Source: Doris montereyensis (Eukaryota; Mollusca; Gastropoda; Nudibranchia; Dorididae). Taken from it: a stretch of 64,000 nt of DNA. Location of the stretch: the NCBI GenBank assembly GCA_037039925.1, contig JAXRKP010000534.1, positions 172,501 through 236,500 on the forward strand, read 5' to 3'. The notes below the pieces were generated by a model that was not told the DNA's origin, ran no database searches, and saw only the letters and a program-made list of their open reading frames with translations. Each line of letters starts with the position of its first letter. Within the stretch, counting starts at the first letter, position 1. Below are positions 33,950 to 46,239 of the stretch, in pieces. A program made the position numbers and the translations under genes.

Positions 33950-34165
33950 TTTCAAAGTATTTATCCGAATCTGAATTATGTATCGCCCAAAATAGAATGA
34001 TAGTGATAGCTCTACCTTGTCTGTCTTGGGTATGACGTCAGAATCTGTACTCGTCACCCAGAAGTTTTTAAACGGTACAGTGGTAATGCTAACAAGATGA
34101 TTCCTCTTTCTCGCTTTCTTTAGCTAAGATGACCAGGTTATCTTTATAAAATATATATTGATTTT
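33950..34165. other. Unassigned intergenic DNA
   Basis: No feature was recognised. Confidence 0.35.
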
Positions 34166-34167
34166 AT

Positions 34168-34172
34168 AGTCC

Positions 34173-34203
<31 letters not shown>

Positions 34204-34220
34204 CTTCTTCTTCTTCTTCG
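34168..34220 (+). repeat. (TTC)n microsatellite
   Basis: About 16 TTC units form a near-perfect run. A G13 run lies nearby at about 34359. Confidence 0.95.
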
Positions 34221-34429
34221 GGATATAAAAACCTTCTATGTTGGTGGACATGACATCTACATTGCCCAATCCTAAAAGATTGATCTTATCCATGCACACA
34301 GTAGTAGAACAAATGTAAGACATAGGTAAAATGATACAGAGCAGTCTTGGATCACAGGGGGGGGGGGGGGAACGCTTCACTTCAATGGTCAATGATAAAA
34401 TTAGTCGTGACAAATTCTGACAAAGACGT

Positions 34430-35750
34430 CCACGATTTCAAGAGGCAGGCTATTCCACATACAACTAGTTGAAGGAAGAAAGAGTTGATATGATAAGCGC
34501 CTCGATCCTAGATTTGGGGACAACGAATTTTCTGCGGTGACCTGTGACCTCCTGTGTTTCTTCTGATACTTGTGATGGAGTCCGACAAGGAGACGTCTAT
34601 CGTGTTGCTCATTGAGTCATTATCCATTGTTGTCAGATTTGGGGACAACGAAACTCTTATTTTTCAATAAATATAATATTAATACTCACTGTTTTCTTTT
34701 GCACCTCCAACTTGACATTGACAAGATTTCTGGATGATACGCTGGCATATTATTCCAACATGGGATTCCAGTTTAGTTGTTCCAAGACTCACTACGCTAC
34801 GCTACAAGACGTCTATCGTGTTGCTCGTGGTTATTGAGTCGTTATCTTAACATTGCTTTGTCATTTGGTATCCTAGATCATATTCAGATTACGTTTTGTA
34901 GATATCCAGATAGACCTTAGATATGGAAACAGACAATGAAGAACCATTGTAGATTTAGGGGCAGAAGAAACAGCAGTAGAACGAAAAAGAAGACAAAAGA
35001 GCCTGCTCTGCAATTAATTGTTCAAATGAGATGCGAAGATGTTAACCGCTTTCCTAAATATTTTTTGTCAGGATTAAATACCTCACTGTTTCTTTTGTCC
35101 AAAACTAGCTGCAAGGCAACAGGTTGATTTTTGACAAGATTAACTGGATCTTATCCTTTGGTCAACCAAGACTCGCCTGTAAGGCAGCAGGACACTCTAA
35201 AAACTGAAGGTCACGGACTATGCCACAGGTCAACCAACCATCAAGAAATTGCTAGTTTAGACCCTGTCTAATAATCTGCACTGAATGTTTATCTAAATGT
35301 ATCAATTCTCTAATTCCCACAATTTTTTAAAAACTGTCATTTAACATCTTTAAAGATTGGGAATGTGTCGTATTGCTTGGGACGGACCAAATTAAGAGCA
35401 GGTTCATTGAAGCTGTATTCAAACTCAGTGAAAATAGTTGTTATTTTGTGTTCGTATTAATCAGATATTATAGTTTTTATTATATATGTTATGTATATAT
35501 GGCATATTAGTTAAACCTAACACTAGGATTATGTTGTAAAACAGTATGTATTATGTAATTACAGTTTATTCATGTATCGTAATGTACCAATACTAAGATT
35601 TTACATATGTATTGATTTTATATTCATAAAATGGGACGGACCCAAGCACTTACTGTTGTTCTAAATCAAACAATACCATTTTGGCAATTAATATTATTCA
35701 AAACATGGGACGGAAAAGATGTATATTGTTTTAGCATTTAGTTGGATGGA
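34430..35750. other. Intergenic AT-rich DNA with dispersed short repeats
   Basis: The phrases GACGTCTATCGTGTTGCTC (about 34592 and 34807), GGGGACAACGAA (about 34516 and 34651) and ATTCCAACATGGGA recur locally. ATGGGACGGACC or close variants recur at about 35381, 35634, 35705, 36009 and 37226. Copies of the 65-bp unit occur at 35070-35195. Confidence 0.55.
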
Positions 35751-36300
35751 TACTTCAAAATATGCTTTTATTTTATATTTTATTCCAACCATGAAAACGG
35801 AATGTTTAATGACATTTCCTGTCTTGCAGTTGAAGTTGGATGAAACCCATGAATAATGAAAATTGCCTTGAAAAAAATAATGCAGAAATCTAACTGTAAT
35901 TAAACAATGTCAAAATTTATGTCTTTTCCGACCTTACAGTTGTTACATCAGAATCCACATAGGCAACTTGAATAAAATGGAACATAGAATTTATTCTTTT
36001 TCTTCAACAATGGGACGGACCATATTTAAAAAGCAAATTATTTTTCTAATTAACTGAAATATGTTTAACTTGAGTTGACTTCAGGACTTATTTAAAATAA
36101 TTATTTATTTATGTCATACTGATGAAAAAAATATAGATCTAGTCAAATTTAGAATGATCTTCAATTTAATTCTAACTCTTTTCCATTTATAAGTCACCTA
36201 ATATTTCCATGTTTTCTAATTAATAATTTAAAAAATATTTTTGACATTTTCGTTCGAAAAACAATTTTAATTTTTAGCATATTGGGGCAGAATTCAAAAC
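35750..36300. repeat. Segment with scrambled second copy at 37440-38000
   Basis: GGAATGTTTAATGACATTT, AAACCCATGAATA, AAATGGAACATAGAATTTAT and TAATTAACTGAAATATGT occur here in order and again in the same order at 37480-37970, with large losses and rearrangements. Confidence 0.7.
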
Positions 36301-37440
36301 AAGCTTTCCATGCATCAGAGGATTTCCAAACTCACCCCTCAAAAAAATTGACACTTCTGAAAAAAAATCACAGCAACATCTCGTTTCTTTGGATAACATC
36401 ACCGGTGGCAAGTCATCACTCAAGAAAAATGAACCTTGCTCATCAACAAAATTTTTAAATCCCATCGGCAAGTCTGGCTCTGATAGGTTTTTTGTCAAAG
36501 GAACAAATTACCTTAACCTTTGGGTGTCTTCACCCAGTCACAAACAAAGACACACCACTCATTACCTCATGCTGAGGCAACAGGTTGTTATATTTCTGTC
36601 AGGGTTAACAGCCTTGAAAAGTTAGAACTTTGAGTCAAAAACTCAAGACAGCTTCTTCAACAGACACCACACAATATATAGGCAGCAGGAAACAGTCGTA
36701 CAGGTGAGGGCTGAAAACCAAGTCATGGGTTGTCTCAAACCCAACGATTTAAAAACACAAGTGCTAAAACACTCACTAATCAGTAGACCAGTTCAAAAGA
36801 TTAAAAAGCCCATCCTGCAACTGGAGAAGTGGAACTCGTTGTAAATTATGACAATCTGGTCTGGAACATCTAATGTTGAAAAAAAAAAAAGTAAGTGGGA
36901 ACCAGACGAGTTTCATTCTCAGGCTGGTGCAATAGATTTTTGTGGTGAGTAAACATAATATTTCTTTCAAGTCAGAACTAACAATTTTTACGAGCTGAGC
37001 ATGGATAATTAGTGTAATCACTTGTCTCTAATATGTTACTTTCAAGTCAAACTAATTTTTGGCTTACAACAAAACATCACTCATTTTTATCAATTACTTC
37101 TAAAGCTTAATTACTTACCTACTAACTGCGCCGCTTGTATATTCATGAATCATCTTGTAGCGTACTAATAATAAGATTTACGCTGGCATATTATTAATTT
37201 GATTGTCATAATTATATTCCAACATGGGACGGACCAACACTTTGTTCCCACATTGCTGGCTATTATCAAACAATACCAGAGCTTTTGTTTAGTTGTATAG
37301 GTATCGGACATTGTTTTACTTCAGATTACGCCAGATAAAAACAGATGTAAGAAACAATTTCTTGTATAATTGTTTTATTCAAATTCCATGTTTATTATAA
37401 TGGATACTTCAAAATCAAGCCGGGGTATTTCATATTTTTG
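36301..37440. other. Intergenic DNA with one dispersed 65-bp unit
   Basis: The 65-bp unit words CCTTAACCTTTGGGTGTC, AGGCAACAGGTTGTTAT and TCAGGGTTAACAGCC are at about 36510-36612. No exon was recognised. Confidence 0.45.
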
Positions 37441-38035
37441 GATAAGCAGGGGATTAGCACCATTGTACTCTAAACAGAATGTTTAATGACATTTTTTGTC
37501 AGGATTGAAAAAGATTGAAACCCATGAATAGCCTTTTAATTCAGAAATTGTAACTAAACAATGTGGCAGAGAAATTTCCGACTGCCAAAACTAGTAATAA
37601 AAATGGAACATAGAATTTGAAAAATTTCTTTTTCTTCTCAATTTTTGGGAATATTTAAAACAAATTATTTTTTGAAAATTAACTGAAATATTTAGTGTGA
37701 TTCATGTACTTCCAGGACTTATTTTAAAATAATTATTTCCCATACATATAGATCTCCTTTAAGTCAATAGCGGAAATTACTTCAAAATCTTTTTATTTTA
37801 ATGATCTTTAATTTCATTCACTGTCTTTGTAATTAAACAATGTAATTTATGGACCTTACACTTGTTACATGAGTCAACATGAATAAAATGGAACATAGAA
37901 TTTATTTTTTTGGGAATATTTAAAACAAATTATTTTTTCTAATTAACTGAAATATGTATATTGCACTTATTTAAAAAATTATTTTTGACATTTTGTTCAA
38001 AACATTTCATTTTAATTTTTTTTTTAATTGCTTTT

Positions 38036-38530
38036 GGGGCACCTCAATGTGCTTACCATTTCCAAACAAAAAAATTGACACTTCTGAAAAAAATAGACTA
38101 ATATTTCTAATACTCAAAATTTCTATCAAGTTTCTTAACCTCAAGTTCATTTTCAAGTTTCTTGATAAAAACTTGTATTACATGACACATTAGTTATTTC
38201 CAACTTCGGTTTTGACAGCCTGATATTTTAACAGGTACATACGAGTTTTAACAAAATTGAGAATTACAAAAAAAGAACCAATTTACAAGTCTAACACCAT
38301 TATCATTATGAATAGTAACATAGATGATTTTGATGAATCAATGTGCTTACAGTCATCAGCGGCAAAAGTTCTTTCCAATGGTTGACATATTAGTAGAAAT
38401 ATTTCAACTTCGGTTTTGACAGCCTGGTTACAGATGGTTGCCCGTTTATTTTTAACAGGTAGTATAGACATTAGAGACCAAAACACGTTTTTAACAAAAT
38501 TGAGGAGATCTAGTGAGGAATTAGCTCTTC
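38036..38530. repeat. Adjacent degenerate duplication
   Basis: AATGTGCTTAC, CCAACTTCGGTTTTGACAGC, TTTTAACAGGTA and AGTTTTAACAAAATTGAG at 38046-38270 repeat, in order and shortened, the sequence at 38338-38512. Confidence 0.7.
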
Positions 38531-38644
38531 ATTTTTCAGAATTGTCAGAGAGAACATTTTTCTATAAGTTAAATTTTATTATTCGTCAAAGTCAAAGTGA
38601 GGAAGTGGCATTTCACCCGTAGTTACATCATTGAAGGTGAAGAA

Positions 38645-39365
38645 ACCCTTAGTCAACTCCCTGTAACACACTATACATCAAACCCTTCTTAAGCATTTCA
38701 TTCAAAACCCTTCTTCAACTCCCTGGAGAGCATTTCATTCAAAACCCTTCTTCAACTCCCTGGAGAGTTTCATTCCCCCCCTTCCTCAACTCCCTGGAGA
38801 GCATTTCTTCAAAAGATTTTTCAGCTCCCTGGAGAGTGTCATTCAAAAGCTCAACCCCTGGAGAGCAGTTCATTTGATAAACCCTTCCTCAACTCCCTGG
38901 AGAGAGCATTTCATTCAAAGTTTTTCAACTCCTGAGAGCATTTCATTCAAAAAACCCTTCTTCAGATGGAGAGCATTTCATTGAAAACCCTTCTTCAACT
39001 CCCTGGAGAGCATTTTGGTGTAAAGCCTTGGTACTTTGGAGAGCATTTCATTCAAAAGACTCAACTCCTGGAGAGCATTTCATTCGAAACCCTTCTTCAA
39101 CTCCCTGGAGAGCATTTATTCGGCTGCTCAACTCCCTGGAGGCTCTTCATTTGATAACTTCCTCAACTGTCAGAGAGAGCATTTCAAAATTTTTCCTGGA
39201 GAGCATTTCATTCAAAAGCCAAAGTCAACTCCCTGGAGAGCATTTCATTCAAAAGCCTTCCTCAACTCCCTGGAGAGCATTTCATTCAAAAGCCTTCCTC
39301 AGCTCCCTGGAGAGCATTTCATTCAAAAGCCTTCTTCAACTCCCTGGAGAGCATACATGGATACA
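38645..39365 (+). repeat. 37-bp minisatellite (CCCTGGAGAGCATTTCATTC + AAAAGCCTTCCTCAACT)
   Basis: About 18 copies are present, regular at the right end and degenerate in the middle. A solitary related unit is at 50328-50368. The plus frames are repeat translations. Confidence 0.93.
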
Positions 39366-39387
39366 GCTTTTTGATGCTTAACCATAA

Positions 39388-39580
39388 CGCTCAGGGACTC
39401 AGTAGTCTAGAGGGAAGATGTTCGCCTCTCAACCAAAAGGTAGTGGGTTCGGGAGCCCCGCTAACCGGACGGTTGAAAACAATTTTCAAGTTTTTTCGAG
39501 CAAAATCCATCCTCCCAATCCACGACCTTTTGGTTGAGAGGTCAACATCTTGCCTCTGGACTGTCCAGTCTCCCTTTGTA
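39388..39580. mobile_element. Two family 2 SINE heads in opposite orientation
   Basis: On the plus strand GGGACTCAGTAGTCTAGAGG, GGTAGTGGGTTCGGGAGCCC and TTTTCGAGCAAAATCCATCC form a head and tail (39390-39505). Immediately after, CGACCTTTTGGTTGAGAGGT and CTCTGGACTGTCCAGTCTCC form an inverted head (39520-39575). Confidence 0.7.
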
Positions 39581-40430
39581 AGAAGTAAAAAGCACACAAA
39601 CAAAAACAGTTTTGTGTTTTATCTAAATTTTTCTTTAAGTCTAATTAAGTATGTCACCAATGATGGGAGATGTTAGTTGACTAAAATCACTCAGTGGAAA
39701 TAACCACGGCGATGATTTGTTTGATGAGACAGGAAATCAGAATTTTTTTATTTCAGGTAAACATAATTCTTTGTACACACCAAACTGGCACGTTTGGAAT
39801 TTTACATTTTCTTTGCAGAATATTTGTTATCTTATTTTAGATAAGAAATCATAATTTTAAAAATAAATATTGTCAAAAACAAATAGGTACACACAAAAAA
39901 ATTATTTAATTGTTTTTAAAAGGGATGTCAAATTTGTAAAATCGCTCGTAATAAAGATTTAATATAAAGTTTTTTTTTTTTTTGTAGAGGGATGCAAAAT
40001 TTGTAAAATCACTCATTACATAAACTTGCTTGTTGGGAAAAATAACTGTCAATTAAGTATTAAAACAATTCTAAACACACACAAACAAAAAAATATCTGT
40101 AAAAAATCAATTAGATAAGATCATTTTCTTCAACTTAAAGGCTATTAAATATAAAAAAATCCATTTTATCACCATTTCTAAAGTCCAAAGCAAAATGACT
40201 GCTACAAGATCGTCTCCCTAGACACCAGCAATAGCTGGTACACATTTACATCTGGATATATGGCATTGTGAGAATAATTACGTAATATAACATGAGACAA
40301 TAGGGAACATAATGCAACCTAAAAATCAACAAAATAACATTCTTTAAAAAAAAGAAAACTGGCATTTGAAACAAAATTTGATAGACCATAGAGTCATAAC
40401 AAAACTATGCATGCTAACAGTGATACTCAA
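39581..40430. other. AT-rich intergenic DNA
   Basis: The phrases GGGATG(T/C)AAA, ATTTGTAAAATC(G/A)CTC recur at 39922 and 39990. Nothing else was recognised. Confidence 0.4.
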
Positions 40431-40439
40431 GAATTGAGA

Positions 40440-40535
40440 TAGTCAGTCACTACAAAGAACAGGACCCAGGATTTGAACCATTACCCTCATGCTCAGAAGT
40501 CCAGCAGTCTACTATTAGACCAAAAACTATTATGC
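40440..40535 (-). mobile_element. tRNA-like SINE head, a third type
   Basis: On the minus strand TGGTCTAATAGTAGACTGCT is an A-box-like block and GGTTCAAATCCTGGGTCC a good B box, about 30 bases apart. No family 1 or 2 body follows. It could be a tRNA pseudogene. Confidence 0.5.
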
Positions 40536-40539
40536 TACT

Positions 40540-41190
40540 TGAGAAATGAACTTATGGCTAGACTATATCTCTTTTTTTTTTTCTCAGCTAGACATGGCCT
40601 ATTGTAAGCTTTTCTTTTCTATGTTTTCAAATTTAAAAAAACAGAAAGGTCAGTCGCGTAAAAAACAATATCAAGAAAAATAAACTATTTTTTGACGCAT
40701 ATCATCAGAAAGAAAAAGTTCTTTAGAGCAGAAATGGATGGTATACAATTGAGATGTAGACAGAAAATAGACTGGTCTGTCTGGGAAACAGAAATTGTTT
40801 TGGACTAGAGGTCAATTTTGGATTAAACTAAAGTAAAATTTAAGAATACAAGTGGAAAATCTATCGATAAATAATCAGGGTAAATCTTTCCAACTTAGGT
40901 CTTAAAGGGTTTAAAGGTAAAGTGTTTTCAAGTGTATAATTATCAAACATATAAAAAGATCTTCCTTCAATGGGGCGGTGAAAAGGCACTTAGCATTACA
41001 GATACATTAATTTAATTGTTAAAATATACACATAAAATATTCTTTGATTTCATGCTTTCTTGCAGCAAGTTAAAGTCATCTTATCGTTTGATTTCTGCAA
41101 AGATCAACAGTTCAGGCTTGCGAAGGGCGAGCAGTTTCAGGCTTTCGGTTCCTGTCATCAAACAGTAAAAACAACAATAACAATACAATA
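40540..41190. other. Intergenic DNA, nothing recognised
   Basis: No supported feature was recognised. Confidence 0.35.
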
Positions 41191-41197
41191 CAGTAAT

Positions 41198-41198
41198 C

Positions 41199-41283
<85 letters not shown>

Positions 41284-41391
41284 TGATCAAAAATAATACT
41301 AGAATAAATAAACAATAATAAAAATAATAATAAAAAATAATAACAATAAATAAAAATAAAAATAATAATAATAATAATAATAATTAATAAT

Positions 41392-41480
<89 letters not shown>

Positions 41481-41516
41481 AATAATAATATTAATAATAA
41501 TAATAATATTATTATT

Positions 41517-41566
<50 letters not shown>

Positions 41567-41587
41567 TAATAATAATAATTACAATAA
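41198..41587 (+). repeat. (AAT)n microsatellite, left half
   Basis: About 390 bases of AAT units occur with small interruptions. Poly-asparagine and poly-isoleucine frames here are artefacts. The tract is interrupted on its right by the transposon at 41590-42289, and AAT/GAT units resume at 42293. Confidence 0.97.
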
Positions 41588-41589
41588 TA

Positions 41590-42289
41590 CAATGGAACCT
41601 CTCTAATCGGGGAATCAGGAAACCCGGCCAATCCTCTCTTAACAGGAAAGGTCCCTGGACTTGCGTTGCTTATCATCACCATTTCCCCCATATTTATTTA
41701 TTCTTTCACTCACTTTTTATATAACTATTACACATGCATTAGTGCTACACATGTTATACATTGCATAATGTGTACACAATGTCACAAGTGCCAGTTCACG
41801 ACGACCATAAGCCAGACACACCAGACATTCATTAAGAAGAGGTGTGAAAGCAGGCGCCGAGCCAGACCTTGTTCGTCCACCTAACACAATACAGTAGGTG
41901 TAGACACAGGGCGGCGCTTAGTAAGTTGTGCACTGTCATGATATTTGATTGCCCGCCTCATCCGTCAATCGCAAGGGTGACACGAGAGGAGATTTAACAA
42001 TTCACCATGCCTTCTTGGTTACGTGTCTTGTCTATCTATCGTCCAAGGAAGATTGATTGTGAGTGTGAGTTTCACCTTTGATGAAAGCCATCTAATTTTT
42101 TATCAACTGGTCCTGTGGCTACTTTTTCGTTTCAATTCTGCATTTTACCACTCTGAGTAGGGCATAGATGCCTTTAACTGCTGAGGGAAAACCAAAATCT
42201 CTAGGTCCCCAGCAAATCAGGAAACCCTGGCAAATCGGGACGATTTTACAATCCACTGAGACGTCCCGATTAGAGAGGTTCCATCACTG
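41590..42289. mobile_element. Non-autonomous pogo/Tc1-mariner-like DNA transposon
   Basis: The left end CAATGGAACCTCTCTAATCG and the inverted right end CAGTGATGGAACCTCTCTAA (minus strand at 42289) are terminal inverted repeats. They share ATGGAACCTCTCTAATCGGG. Both ends are flanked by TA (41588-41589 and 42290-42291), the target-site duplication of this superfamily. Subterminal words AATCAGGAAACCC occur in direct orientation near each end. The 700-base interior has no transposase, so it must have been mobilised in trans. Confidence 0.85.
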
Positions 42290-42399
42290 TAGTAATAATA
42301 ATAATAACGATGATGATGATAATGATGATAGTAATTCAAAACATGTATTGTAATGCAATTTCTCATGCAGTGGTCCTGCATGCTACATGAAAATACAGC

Positions 42400-43355
42400 A
42401 ATTCAGGTTAAGATATATATGAACTATGATTGAAATATTCAGGTACAATGGTTTTTGTCTTTAATCATGATCTGTGTATAACTATAAATAGAAAAATCGT
42501 TGTCAACAGTAATTTTTTGCATGAGATGTTTATAGATCAAGAGAATGTTTAAAGAATGTAAAAAAACAAAAACATAAAATACTATTTCACATCATATTTT
42601 AAAATTGCCTCTTTACAGAAGAGCAGATTTTATTTCCGTAATATTATAAGAAAGGGCTGTTTTTGTAAAGTAGGAAATTGATGTATTCCAAGCACGGCAT
42701 AATAAAGCAAGAAAATTGTGAAACATTTAGCCATCAAGTGCCTTGCAAGGCTTGCCTTTTTATTTTAAAAAATCTAATTGGTGGCTATTTTTGGAAACCA
42801 CATATTTTTACCAAATCACAATTCTTAATTTAAATGCAGGGTTGCTTTGGACTTAAACTTAGAACACTGACGTGACAGTCTGGTCGGTGGCTATTTTTGG
42901 AAACCAGATTTTCACCCAACCAGAATGTTAGAACACAGAACAGCCTTGTATTTTAAAAGTGTAATTGCAAGGAAGGTGATGAAGAGCTGAGCCAAAAATT
43001 GTTAGAAGTGAAAAAGGAGTAGAAGAAGAAGAGAGACTGTTAAAGAGTTTAAGTTTAAATGCTTGTTTGTGTGTTTATGTACATAAGTAAAGGAGGCTAG
43101 GGTTAGAAGTTGTTGGCTTTTTTCCTCTCACAAAATTCCCAAATAGAACGTAGAGTGGATTTTAGAATTGAAATGTGAAAAGCTGTACGTACACAACCTC
43201 TGGAATTCTCTTTCTATTCAGTCGTCTGTCTGTGTAGAAGTAACCCAACAGAACAGACACAATATACACTAGCACTTTTATCTAATACATGTAAGGCCAG
43301 GGTTATGTCGAAACTGATGAACATTAAGGAAATGAAATGATATCAATATTATAGT
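42400..43355. other. Intergenic AT-rich DNA with a local duplication
   Basis: GTGGCTATTTTTGGAAACCA occurs at about 42781 and 42886, followed each time by an ACCAAATCACAATT / ACCAACCAGAATG-like stretch. No gene was recognised. Confidence 0.5.
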
Positions 43356-43360
43356 ATTAT

Positions 43361-43392
43361 GTTGGTTTATAATATTAATATTATAAACCAAC
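43361..43392. repeat. Perfect 32-bp palindrome
   Basis: GTTGGTTTATAATATT is followed immediately by its exact reverse complement with no spacer. It is AT-rich and could extrude as a cruciform. Confidence 0.97.
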
Positions 43393-43614
43393 AGGCTTAA
43401 GGTGTGAAAATTCTGTTCTCCATTTCAACAAATTGTTGTGTCAAGAACTAGAGTCAATAGGGATACACGGATTGCTATACTCATATGGTTATTATATGGG
43501 TTTCTATTGGTTCCTGTGCCACGGAATCCTTAGACAAAGCATAGGGTCTTCCTGACGTTAAAAAAAGAAAAGAAAAAAAGTGTTACTAATTTTAGACTTA
43601 TACGGTTTTGCGAC

Positions 43615-43830
43615 TTTCACCGTCAATATTATGTCATGATCTCAGAGTGAATTAAGAGGAGAACAGTAGGATCAAATACATGTGAATGCATGATAGGAAA
43701 GAAACAGGACCTACCAGGAACACCAACCGAATACTGACCACTGGCAGTCAAGTACATTGGTCCAATTCTACAAAGAATGTTAAGGAGGTGCACTTATACT
43801 TATAAATAACCTTGTTATTTCACAATGAGG
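43615..43830 (+). repeat. Dispersed repeat family 3, long copy
   Basis: The copy carries GATCTCAGAGTGAATTAAGA, GGAAAGAAACAGGACCTACC and TTCTACAAAGAATG, then ATAAATAAC, matching the copy that closes the 69-bp array at 12060-12310. Confidence 0.75.
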
Positions 43831-43904
43831 ACTTAATTGTGATTACAACTTTTTAAACTTTAAGATAAGTTGATACAAACCACTGTAAACTTTTCCTTAC
43901 TTTG

Positions 43905-44345
43905 CCCTGAAAATGAAACATAAAAAAACCACCCCAAAGAACCCACAAATAAGTCAACAGGCAAAAAGAAGAGAAAAAAAACCACCCCAAAGAACCCACA
44001 AATAAGTCAACAGGCAAAAAGAAGAGAAAAAACCTCCAAAGAACCCACAAATAAGTCAACAGGCAAAAAGAAGAGAATAAAAAAACCACCCCAAAGAACC
44101 CACAAATAAGTCAACAGGCAAAAAGAAGAGAAAAAAAACCACCCCAAAGAACCCACAAATAAGTCAACAGGCAAAAAGAAGAGAAAAAAACCCCCAAAGA
44201 ACCCACAAACAAGTCAACAGGCAAAAAGAAGAGAACAAAAAAAACACTCCAAAGAACCCACAAATAAGTCAACAGGCAAAAAGAAGAGAAAAAAACACTC
44301 CAAAGAACCCACAAATAAGTCAATAGGCAAAAAGAAGAATAAAAA
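43905..44345 (+). repeat. 52-bp minisatellite (AAAGAACCCACAAATAAGTC...)
   Basis: About eight copies contain AAAGAACCCACAAATAAGTC and AACAGGCAAAAAGAAGAGAA, with a variable A/C-rich linker. Copies differ mostly in homopolymer length. Confidence 0.95.
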
Positions 44346-44810
44346 AAAATCAATTATGATTATAGTAAAATCATGAACTTTTTATGTGGCACACATTTTA
44401 AAAAAGATTCCCAATTTTGCTGCACAAATTCATTACAAAAAGAAGCATTGAAGAAAAAAATGAATTCACGTTTGTTAGGAAATAATAAAATAAATAAAAC
44501 AGTGTAATTTACATACAGGAAAATTACATAAAATTTTCCGTATTGCTTTACAGAATCATTTAAAAATACTATTTGCAATTTACATTTACAAATCAGAAAA
44601 ACGTGTTTTACAAGGAGATTGCTACAAGGAAGAGAAGTTTTATAACAACTGGAACGGTGAATGAAAGACCATAAATATCATATCGGTACATTTTTTACAA
44701 GTTTTGATCGCAACATTGCAAAATTTAGTGACAAATCATTATATTAAAAAAACAGACAATGAATAATATCAATGCCCCATAGGAATGTAGAGAAGGCAAA
44801 TACAAGGAAT
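44346..44810. other. AT-rich intergenic DNA
   Basis: Nothing was recognised. Confidence 0.35.
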
Positions 44811-44814
44811 AGAC

Positions 44815-44912
44815 AGAAAAAAATCCTGGTCACCATGGGGATCCAACCCGTAACCCATGGCTTCACCATGGAAAGAAAGCGGGCTACCAACCGAGCTATC
44901 TACACTCCTTAC
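44815..44912 (-). mobile_element. tRNA-like SINE head, a fourth type
   Basis: On the minus strand GTAGATAGCTCGGTTGGTAG is a strong A box and GGGTTACGGGTTGGATCCCC a B-box region. It is not followed by family 1 or 2 sequence. It may be the head of the degraded element to its right, or an old tRNA pseudogene. Confidence 0.5.
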
Positions 44913-45029
44913 ACTGTTTGTCTACATTCAAAAAGAGCAAAGAAACTTCCATCTCAACCCAAATATTGGAGGCAAGATGGAGACTATTTGGGCATATTTT
45001 GAGAAGGAACCCGCAAATCCCTGCAAAGA

Positions 45030-45320
45030 AGGCAATGGCAATTGGCATACTATTTCATAAACAATAACAAAAAGATCGAAGGAAGACCCACAACAACATT
45101 GCCACTAATAATAACATTAAACAACAACCTTAAAAGAGTTCCAGGAAACACGCTTAAGTTAACAACCACAGACCAGCCTCGAACTAATACGAGACTTTGT
45201 ACAAAACAGAACTGAATGGCTATCCTTCACCGCAGAAATTAGTAGAAAAGTCGAGGCTGGAAAGTCTGATGACATTGCTAGCGGAAGTTGCTAAGTCATT
45301 AAGTCACTGCTGTGCACCCA
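45030..45320 (+). mobile_element. C-terminal remnant of a LINE reverse-transcriptase ORF
   Basis: A plus frame reads INNNKKIEGRPTTTLPLI and NNNLKRVPGNTLKL; after frameshifts, LRDFVQNRTEWLSF and EISRKVEAGKS follow. The GRP-x-T-x-L-P block, a short gap and a final D-R-x-x-W-like segment are typical of the end of non-LTR retrotransposon ORF2. It is heavily frameshifted and lacks the polymerase core. Confidence 0.55.
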
Positions 45321-45329
45321 GATAATAAC

Positions 45330-46235
45330 GATAACTTCTAGTTAAAAAAATTAAATGCAGTCTGTTATTTTAAAGCATTGAATGAAATTGATATACATGT
45401 GTATACATGGGAATATTATGAAGGATATTTTATAAGGATATAATAATAATATAAAGCAAAGCACAGCAAAATTTGGATAGACATGAAATATGGTGGTTTC
45501 CATCTGAAATTTTGTTGAACTAATATCCTTGGATTAAAATTACAATAGGGGAGAAATAGAATTGTCATTTTTATCCTCAGCTTATTGCAAAACCTTAGCC
45601 AAAAGTTAGACTATTTAAAAAATTCACCATATAGTGGGATAAACATTTTGGCCATTTATGCAGCCTTAAATAAAATATTTCTTTTATGTTTTGCTTAATT
45701 TTCTTCCACTTCCACATACATATCCGTCATGATTAAATGTTCATCTTTGAATTGAAATTTCCACAGATGAACATACAGGAGCGATTTTCATTTTGGATTT
45801 TACCCACATCCAGCGTTAAGGTGGCCTCAGGGTTTTTAGAAGGATTTTTGTAATTTTGCCTGTAAACAGCCCAAATTCCATGCACAGTGTGTTATAATGT
45901 GCCCATGAGATTTTTGTTTTTATTGTCAGTCTCTGATGGAACTAGTGGCGTCGGTGGCTGGGCAGTTAGGCTGCCGGTCTGGGGATGTAACATGTAACAA
46001 TGTAACTGTAATTGTTAGTGCCATAGGCTGCTTCAGTTTCAGCTCTGACTTTCCCTTTGATTTTTGCTTGCTTTAGATATCAAAGTGTGACATAAATTAT
46101 ATGTATCTATTCATCTCTAAACGGTGCATCCTTTTGTGCAACATTGTAGATTTATATAACAGTGCATTCGAATATTTGTGGATTTTTTACATTATTATAC
46201 AGATGTGAGAGCTTGCTCTTCAAGTTTCAATCGTT
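45330..46235. other. Intergenic DNA with SINE and family 3 scraps
   Basis: TTTTACCCACATCCAGCG and GGTGGCCTCAGGGTTTTT at 45797-45836 form the head of family 3. GGCGTCGGTGGCTGGGCAGT and TAGGCTGCCGGTCTGGGGAT at 45947-45988 match the tRNA-like head of SINE family 1 without its body. Confidence 0.6.
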
Positions 46236-46239
46236 AGTT

